A DNA stretch of 58,747 nucleotides from Globisporangium splendens (lineage: Eukaryota > Oomycota > Peronosporomycetes > Pythiales > Pythiaceae). The notes beneath the pieces are model-generated. The model saw only the letters and a program-made list of their open reading frames with translations. It was not told the origin of the DNA and searched no databases. The stretch's first letter is position 1. The number at the start of each line of letters is the position of its first letter. The position numbers and the translations under genes are program-made. The stretch covers positions 1-58,747 of the forward strand of contig VFIW01000176.1 of assembly GCA_006386115.1 (NCBI GenBank). The letters run 5' to 3'. This document shows positions 52,822 to 58,747 of this stretch, in pieces.

Positions 52822-53473
52822 TGTAAAAGGGCGCTGTTCCAAACAGTCCCTTAAACACGGCACACACGCTTGTGCCAGAGGAAGCGATCTCCCGACTTGG
52901 AGGGAGAGAAGACGACTTGAGTACTTGGTGGTAAAATTGCAACTGAATTAAAAATGCTTATGGTTCCTGTCGCTACATGTAAATGAACCCCAAGGGCTCC
53001 TAGAGGTTTTATAACTAAAACCTAAACATACACAATAAAACCTATGAATCTGATATATAAAAACTTGGGTACACTGAGGTTGAACCCACGAGATCTTCGA
53101 GAAGCTTGAACTTGAAGTCCCGTGGAAAATTCCCTGCAAAGTGATTGGCTACAGCCACTCACTTTAGGTGGCAGACACACGTCGGTCTCATCACCAGTGC
53201 AGTTTCCCAAGTAGGAACCATCACTCAGTACTTGATTAGTACATGGATGTCATCACTCTGTACTGATTAGTACATGTGAACAACATTCTGCACTGATCAG
53301 CACAGAGAACGCTCGTGACGTCATGGGATGACGTCACATGTGCATGTGGGGACTGTCGTACCGTAATCTGTTTGTTATTTGTCTCTCCACGATGCACACT
53401 GAAGGTGGTGTGTGGCACACTAGATCTGGGAACAGATCCACCTTCATGTAATGGCTAGGTATAGCCCATTACA
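52822..53473 (-). repeat. element 2 5' LTR
   Basis: 652 bp. The outer flank starts TGAAGACAAC, which is host DNA and the right border of the LTR cluster. Confidence 0.92.
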
Positions 53474-53911
53474 TGAAGACAACGTCAAAAACGACTCCCA
53501 TTGGAATGTTCTCGTCGGAGAATAGCAACAGCTCCAACGAGAAGTCAATCGCGGGAGGATGTAAGGGTCGACGTTACCATGATGGTACAATGTACCAATA
53601 TTTCGTTACATCGGAATGTTGGTAGATGATTACGACATATTTAGGAATGATTGTATGTTTATGCATAGGTAAAGATAGGACGAGAATCCATCTGTTATCT
53701 CAGAAGCCCTCCTGTCCACACAAAATGAAGAAAAATCAGATATGAGAAAATCCAGTAAAAAATCAAGTAGCACGCAAGTGAAAGAACACGAGTAGGAAGA
53801 CCCCAAGGGGAGCAAGGACTAGCAACGAAGTAGTTGAGTTTTTTTCTTAAACAGTTTTCTCAATCTCACTTCTCAGCCTACCGCCAAACACTCAAGCCTC
53901 CTCACAGTGGC
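53474..53911. other. host DNA right of the LTR cluster
   Basis: About 440 bp, AT-rich in the second half. No ORF or motif recognised. Confidence 0.4.
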
Positions 53912-54435
53912 CATTTGAAAATGGTGAGTGCGCGCCAAGCTACCAACACTCGTGCTGGCATGTCGTCCGAAGACACCAGACGAGTGGACGAGCATCACTC
54001 CTTGTCACTCTTTCGAACGAATGTTGCACAACCCCGACACATTTTCGCAAATGGAGCGCTCTACAACACACAAGACGTCGTCGATGAAGATGAAGACGAC
54101 GTCTTCTTTTCTCCCATGACAAGAGCAGGAGCAGCAGCATCTGAGAGCGAAGGAAACAGGTCTCAAAATACGATCGTGTGCTTGTAGGTCGCCAGCATTG
54201 GTGCCATCTGAACCATGCAGGAGTCCTCGAGCCCATGCTTCGGCGGTCCTTCGACCACGATGACACTTCATGTTTGCTTTTGTTTGAACTACTCTCGCCA
54301 ACAAAGTGTTTCATTTTCATGCCTCGCACAGTGACAGACGATTTCTGCCAGTTTCATCCCATCGGCGCTCTCGGTGATCGCGATGTGTCGACCCTCGTGT
54401 TAAACTCGTATATGAGGCTCGCGTAGGTTAGGCTC
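53912..54435 (+). repeat. duplicated segment, copy B (A1 and A2 joined)
   Basis: Similar to 31616-31850 followed directly by 33345-33775. An open frame (MVSARQATNTRAGMSSEDTR...) runs to 54187 across the join, so A1 and A2 may be neighbouring exons or parts of one ancestral gene. The LTR cluster lies between the two copies. Confidence 0.75.
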
Positions 54436-54632
54436 GCGTCGTCTCGACAGCACTACGGAAACCTTGGTTTATCGTCACATCAAGCATCCCAGTGTTGCTG
54501 TGGAGAACGAGAGTGGAAATAGTGCATGAACGACAACACGTCACTATCGAAGAATGTAACCAGCGTGTGTGATGCAAGTGCGGGCTGTGGCTCATCGGAT
54601 GAGAAGGCTCGAAGGAGAAAAGATCAATGCAA

Positions 54633-54640
54633 CTTGCCTG
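54633..54640. repeat. hAT target-site duplication, left
   Basis: CTTGCCTG directly before the left inverted repeat; identical to 58152-58159. Confidence 0.92.
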
Positions 54641-54657
54641 TAGTGTTGAGATTTTGC

Positions 54658-54725
54658 ACGTTAAAAACTGTGATAAACGTTAAAAACAGTAAACCTCCAA
54701 GTGAAAAACAGTATTTAACGTTGTG
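54658..54725. repeat. hAT subterminal motifs, left end
   Basis: GTTAAAAAC(T/A)G occurs twice and GTGAAAAACAG once within 70 bp. Matching motifs lie at the right end (about 58061-58140) in both orientations. Such clustered short motifs are typical transposase-binding sites in hAT elements. Confidence 0.7.
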
Positions 54726-55099
54726 AAAATTGTATAATTCAGGTGTTCCGTGAGAGAAATGAAAGATAACGTTTAGGTCAGCATCAGCTTATTTTGTGAT
54801 GCAAGGCACACTTGGAACGATATTACACCAATTTGCAGGCCTTCCAGATCGCTAAGGAGGTCACTTGGCACGGTAACCGTTCATCATACTGGTCATCGGG
54901 ACCATAAATGGTAACCTTCGCCGCTGCTCCGCCTCATGGCGTCTCCGCTGCCTCTGCTTCATCTGTAGCTCCGCCATCCGGTTTTTCAGGGCCTTTGTTG
55001 TTCTGGCACAGTCAAGTCGACACAGCAGCACTGATGATGACCCGACTGAGGAAACGACCGCACTGCTAACGGACAGGTTACGCCACGTCCTTCGCGCTT

Positions 55100-55578
55100 T
55101 CGCCCATTCAAGGAGAATCACCGGAGCCTTCGTGACGATGTACCAGGCGGGCAGCGCTGTCCAATTGGATGGTGGCGGGCCCAAGCAAAGGGCGGGGACT
55201 TGAGTCGTGATGGAACCACGTGGTCTGCAACCCCGTAATGCTCGTGGTCGTGTGTGTGTTGCCGTACAGCGGCAGCACCTCGCGCTGAAAGAATTCCACA
55301 CACCGCAGCGACTTGCCGCACGCCGTAAAGTCCGCGTAGCAAATCGCACGCTTCCCTTACGCCGACTCGAACAGCGTCTAGCGGCCAATCACATTCTCGC
55401 CAATGTAGTCGACGACTTGCTGCGCCCGCGACGTGATGCCGCCGTTGCCTTCGTCGCTGTTGTCGCCCGCGGCGCCTGCGAGCCGGTTGGCGCTCGCGAT
55501 CTGCGACAAGAGGTCCTCCTCCACCTCCTCGTAGAAGAAGTCTCCGAGTCGTCGCGACAATCTAGTTGCGGTGTCCAC
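55100..55578 (-). pseudogene. class-V aminotransferase fragment inside the hAT element
   Basis: Starts MDTATRLSRRLGDFFYEEVE and continues SRAQQVVDYIGENVIGR. Two in-frame stops (TAG, TAA) follow, and then the clear family block AICYADFTACGKSLRCVEFF, EVLPLYGNTHTTTSITGLQT. This is the N-terminal, PLP-pocket-proximal part of cysteine-desulfurase/kynureninase-like class-V aminotransferases. The PLP-lysine part is missing. It lies wholly between the hAT left end and the transposase, so it looks captured by the transposon. Confidence 0.7.
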
Positions 55579-55599
55579 TACTTCAACGACTCGGCTGCA

Positions 55600-55855
55600 C
55601 GCTTCTGTCGGATGTGGTGCTCAACAAGGTGGACCACGTCCTGTCCAGGTTCGAGGCGCTGCGGCAGTTCCTGCTGGAGAGTGGGCACCTGAACACAGGC
55701 CGCATGTTGGAGCTGGCCAAGTGGCAGCCGAGCAGTGCGCTGTTCGTGATCCCCATCACCAACGAGGTCTAGTATGGCGAGCGGCTCGTGGAGCGCGCGC
55801 GGCACATGACGAAACAACAGCAACAAGTCGGTCACTACAACTTTTATCATCAATG
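55600..55855 (+). pseudogene. second captured fragment, unknown protein
   Basis: The plus frame VVLNKVDHVLSRFEALRQFL, then GHLNTGRMLELAKWQPSSAL and PITNEV, is stopped by TAG at about 55770 and resumes as YGERLVERARHMTKQQQQVG up to a stop near 55855. It looks like the C-terminal part of a helical protein. Family not recognised. It also lies inside the hAT element. Confidence 0.45.
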
Positions 55856-55895
55856 ACGTGTGTTGGCCGCAACTTTATACAGTACAGAATTGAGC

Positions 55896-57902
55896 CTATG
55901 CGAATGACGATGCCATCTCCGACTCATGGTTGGTATCTACTGTTTGCAACTCGGGCGTGTCCAATGAACTTGTATCTCCTTCACGGTTCTCGATGAAATC
56001 CTCCGCCTCTGGATACAGGTCATATAGGATGTGGTCCGCAGCGATTTTGTCGCCCAGGTTAGAATAGACAAATACCAGTTTGTCGAGACGCTCAGAGCTT
56101 AACCGATTCCGACGTTGTGACTGGATAAAGCTGTGTATGCTCCAGCTTCGCTCGCTGGCTGCCGAGGACGTCGGAATGGAGAGTACACGCATCGCGATAC
56201 TTTTTACGGCAGGATAAGCAGTCGAGAACGACCACCAATCGAGTGGGCTGAACATGGAGTGCTTCTCTTTCTCCTCGGTCGTCCAATTCATCTTTTCATG
56301 TACAAACGATACCAGCTGCCGATGGACGTCATCTTTTGACACACCCTGAGGCAATCCGATGCGCTCCGCCAGTACTGCAGTGGAAGAGATGATGTTGATG
56401 GTGTCATCGCCGGAGGATGGAACGGGCTTGGACTGGTCAAGTACGTACGCCGCCTTCATCGAGGTTGTGAACAAATACTCCTTCCTTGACGTGGTCATCG
56501 CGTGGATCGCGCGCATGAGGTTAGCCTCGCCTGGTCCGACTGGCTTGCTGAAGGTATCATCGAGCCAGTTGAAAAGATGATTGATCATCGAGATGCAGCA
56601 ATTGTCCTTCTCGAAAGTGGCCAGGCACTCGTTAATTGGTTTCACCACTTTTAGGACCAGCGACGCTCGCTGCCAAAATTCTGCATCCCCAACGATGTTT
56701 TTCGCATCCTTCAATATAATTTCACTCCTCTGATATTTCCGAAGGAGCTCTTCATCAGCGAACGTAGCCGCGATCACACTTCGGTTGTCGACGACACTCC
56801 TAATACACGCTTCACACGAGTACCAACGCGTTGCTACTGGCATGGAAAGCGCACGCCGTCTATCGCCAGATCCCTTTAGGCTCTTTTGCAAAGACCGAAA
56901 ACGATCCAGAAGAGTATGCCGCTGCTTGATGAAGTTGGTCAATGATTTGGCACGATCGAGAACCCAGCTGAAGTATTCAAGCTTGAACACGTCCTTCATC
57001 AGCAAGTTCATCGCGTGGGACGCGCATCCATTGCAGATCAGACCGCGACCCGACCCTTCTAGCTTTTTCCAGGCGCTTTTCATATTGGCAGCGTTGTCGG
57101 TAACAACTGCGCGCACGATTTTGCGACCAAGAACCGCATCAATCTCGTCAATGACGTGTAAGATCTGGTCAGTGATGTAGTCAGCGTCATGGGACGCTTC
57201 ACCTGTTGCAAACGACTTCCAGAAGATTGGTTTGATGAAGGGGTTGACGAGAATGTAGTTGATAACGCTCTCATTTCGTCGGCTTGACCAGCCATCTGTG
57301 ACGATGCAAAGGGACTTTGTGGACCCCAACACCTTCAAAACACTTTCGCGCTCACTCATGTACACCTGGTCGAGCAACTCGCCCGCGACCTGGAATCGTG
57401 AAGGTACATCATTTTCATCATCGAACATGGCGCGAAAATACTTGTCTTCAACGACACGAAAAGCCACTCCAGTCGCAATAATGGCTCTGGCTACTGCCAA
57501 ATGTCGCTCTGCGCGTGTGCGCATCTTGGTCGTGGGCGTGCGAGGGCTGCGGCGGTTAGACTTGCTTGAAGTCTGGAAGAGGCGCTTGGTGATGGTTCGG
57601 GGGGAAGGGGTCTGGACGTTGGAGTGGCGCTGGATGGACGGCGTTTGGTTCACCATCCTATTCTTCACGAGGCGCCTCAGCTCTTTCTCCTTCTCCTTTT
57701 TCTTGTGGAGTGCGATCCACTTTTGCTTGTCTACGCTTGTTAATCCAGAGCAGACGGTCGCATGGGGGAGCATGTTACGCGACTGAGCGTTGACGATGAG
57801 TATTGAGCAAAACTTGCACTTCACATCAGGCTGCCCTTTGCCTTGACCAATAGCAACGACTTCTTCATACAGCGACCATATCTCGCCTCTGGGTCGCCCC
57901 AT
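55896..57902 (-). CDS. hAT transposase (BED finger, DUF659-like)
   Basis: 668 residues. A BED-type zinc finger lies at about residues 29-53 (CKFC ... HATVC), then a basic linker. A DUF659-like/RNase-H-fold catalytic region follows with LCIVTDGWSSRRNESVINYI and AVVTDNAANMKSAW (catalytic Asp candidates). After that come CASHAMNLLMKD and the helical insertion with TRWYSCEACIRSV. The C-terminal hAT dimerisation block has SSAASERSWSIHSFIQSQ (catalytic Glu in SER) and NRLSSERLDKLVFVYSN. No stop or frameshift, so the element may be autonomous. The start MGRPRGE lies about 250 bp inside the right end. Confidence 0.93.
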   Translation of the reverse strand: MGRPRGEIWSLYEEVVAIGQGKGQPDVKCKFCSILIVNAQSRNMLPHATVCSGLTSVDKQKWIALHKKKEKEKELRRLVKNRMVNQTPSIQRHSNVQTPSPRTITKRLFQTSSKSNRRSPRTPTTKMRTRAERHLAVARAIIATGVAFRVVEDKYFRAMFDDENDVPSRFQVAGELLDQVYMSERESVLKVLGSTKSLCIVTDGWSSRRNESVINYILVNPFIKPIFWKSFATGEASHDADYITDQILHVIDEIDAVLGRKIVRAVVTDNAANMKSAWKKLEGSGRGLICNGCASHAMNLLMKDVFKLEYFSWVLDRAKSLTNFIKQRHTLLDRFRSLQKSLKGSGDRRRALSMPVATRWYSCEACIRSVVDNRSVIAATFADEELLRKYQRSEIILKDAKNIVGDAEFWQRASLVLKVVKPINECLATFEKDNCCISMINHLFNWLDDTFSKPVGPGEANLMRAIHAMTTSRKEYLFTTSMKAAYVLDQSKPVPSSGDDTINIISSTAVLAERIGLPQGVSKDDVHRQLVSFVHEKMNWTTEEKEKHSMFSPLDWWSFSTAYPAVKSIAMRVLSIPTSSAASERSWSIHSFIQSQRRNRLSSERLDKLVFVYSNLGDKIAADHILYDLYPEAEDFIENREGDTSSLDTPELQTVDTNHESEMASSFA

Positions 57903-58151
57903 GATGAACGTCTAGCACGCACCAGCCGAGTACGAGCGCGGCGCCGCAGAGACCAACACGAACGCGGTCGCCGCCGAAATCAACACGAGCACATTGCGGC
58001 CGAGCCGAGAAAGAATGACACAAGGGAGCTTTTTTTTTCCCATTTATGACAACAGATTTGTTTTTCACGCGTTAAAAACTTTTCAAAAACTGTTCCGAAC
58101 TGTTTTTAACGGTATGTGAATTTAACACGATGTGAAAAACTCTCAACACTA

Positions 58152-58159
58152 CTTGCCTG
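58152..58159. repeat. hAT target-site duplication, right
   Basis: CTTGCCTG directly after the right inverted repeat. Confidence 0.92.
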
Positions 58160-58747
58160 AGTCAACTGCTCAGCGTACTGGAGAGACAAGATTTGTCGCG
58201 CCAACTGGAAGCATGGGTGACGGCGCGTTTGTATTTCGATGGAGGTGCACGCGGCAACCCAGGTCCAGGAGGCAGCGGATGGGCACTCATCTTCCTGAAT
58301 GAACGCACCAATCGATGGGAACTCAAAGCATGCGGCTATGCGTGCATGGGACCAGAAGTCACGAACAACCGGTGCGAATACAGCGCGCTGAAAGATGGCC
58401 TGGCATACAGTGCACACTACCTACAGCACTACGAAGTCAAGTTGGAAGTCTTCGGAGACAGCCAAATGATTATCGCAGCCCAGAACGGGTTCGCCTCAAT
58501 ACGCCAGACCGAGTTGCAGCCACTAGCAGTTCGGGTAAACCAAATCATCGCCAACTTTGCGTGGACCTCCTGGAATCACACAAAACGAGAACAAAACAAG
58601 ATGGCCGATCTTCTCGCCAACATGGCAATGGACTCCAAGAATACGAAGAAACTCACCGACGAATCGCGGGGAAATGATCAAGTTGTTCTGTCCCAAGTCG
58701 CAGCTCTACTCGACAATGATATCGGTGCCACACCGTCAAAACTAAGA
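58160..58747 (+). CDS. RNase H domain protein, partial, interrupted by the hAT element
   Basis: Open to the window end (196 codons). RNase HI-type domain: ARLYFDGGARGNPGPGGSGW (first Asp), NRCEYSALKDGLAY (Glu), EVFGDSQMI (Asp), then NKMADLLAN (fourth Asp); all four catalytic positions are kept. The domain is of the type found in plant/oomycete RNase H-like (RVT_3) proteins and in retroelements. Without the transposon and one copy of its duplication, the frame continues leftwards through CLSQLLSVLE into 54572-54640 (starts MQVRAVAHRMRRLEGEK), so the hAT probably landed inside this coding region. Whether it is a host gene or a retroelement cannot be told here. Confidence 0.8.

Larger units (their letters stand above)
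45813..53473 (-). mobile_element. Ty3/Gypsy chromodomain retrotransposon, element 2
   Basis: 7.66 kb with 652-bp LTRs. Order on the minus strand: 5' LTR, primer site, gag, pol including chromodomain, polypurine tract, 3' LTR, with an antisense coiled-coil ORF next to the 3' LTR. Related to element 1 throughout RT and integrase but clearly a different family (different LTRs, gag and linker). Pol is open from the protease active site to the end of the chromodomain; two single-base deletions upstream of the protease, a changed zinc knuckle and a shifted antisense start suggest early decay. Confidence 0.93.
54641..58151 (-). mobile_element. complete hAT DNA transposon (3511 bp)
   Basis: The ends are inverted repeats: TAGTGTTGAGA at the left matches the reverse complement of the right end for 11 bases and imperfectly beyond. 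The element is flanked by an exact 8-bp duplication, the hAT hallmark. It contains an intact 668-codon transposase on the minus strand and AT-rich subterminal repeats at both ends. About 1 kb between the left end and the transposase holds decayed gene fragments. The perfect duplication suggests recent insertion. Confidence 0.93.

Overview
The window is nuclear DNA of a eukaryote, most likely an oomycete (Phytophthora/Pythium-like). The support is: compact genes with few GT-AG introns of 72-130 nt, very large intronless genes, an ankyrin plus tandem TKL-type kinase gene, a PERK-like eIF2alpha kinase, Ty3/Gypsy elements with a chromodomain, a BED/DUF659-type hAT transposon, and a short tract of the telomere-type heptamer TTTAGGG. 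The species cannot be named from sequence alone.

Layout. (1) 1.3-6.3 kb is a dense group of ordinary genes: a FYVE + RING-H2 protein (-), a Swi3/TIPIN/Csm3 replication-fork protein (-) with an E2F-like site just upstream, a small basic protein, probably mitochondrial (-), and divergently from it a MIS12 kinetochore subunit (+). All have introns that I placed by splice signals and phase. (2) 6.3-10.2 kb holds no gene I can support. (3) 10.2-14 kb holds an HSF-type transcription factor (+), a doubtful small ORF and a three-exon Myb/SANT-like protein (-). (4) 14.5-25.6 kb holds two very large genes on the minus strand: an 1881-residue secreted protein with three ricin-type beta-trefoil lectin regions and eight exact 22-residue coiled-coil repeats, and a 1427-residue PERK-like ER-membrane kinase. 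(5) 27.4-30.65 kb is a decayed ankyrin-kinase-kinase gene with at least five reading-frame breaks; its first kinase has also lost the DFG aspartate. (6) 31.6-34.3 kb is a patch of decayed genes (one with a BSD domain), ending in a telomere-like tract; part of it is repeated at 53.9-54.4 kb.

(7) 35.0-53.5 kb is a cluster of Gypsy/chromovirus-type LTR retrotransposons, all with sense genes on the minus strand. Element 1 is 35002-43628. Element 2 is 45813-53473. A truncated relative (element 3, 43629-45812) shares the left LTR of element 2. The main finding lies here. Both full-length elements, from different families, carry a long ORF on the opposite strand beside the 3' LTR. It runs tail-to-tail into pol and overlaps it by 0.5-0.7 kb. 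In both cases the same relative frame is used, and the domains interlock: the antisense protein's coiled coil lies opposite the disordered pol linker, and pol's chromodomain lies opposite the antisense protein's low-complexity stretch.

(8) 54641-58151 is a complete hAT transposon with TIRs, an exact 8-bp target-site duplication and an intact transposase. It also carries decayed fragments of host-like genes. It is inserted in an ORF that encodes an RNase H domain and runs off the window end.

Limits: homology calls were made by eye from motifs. Splice sites are inferred. Novelty of the antisense gene could not be checked against databases.
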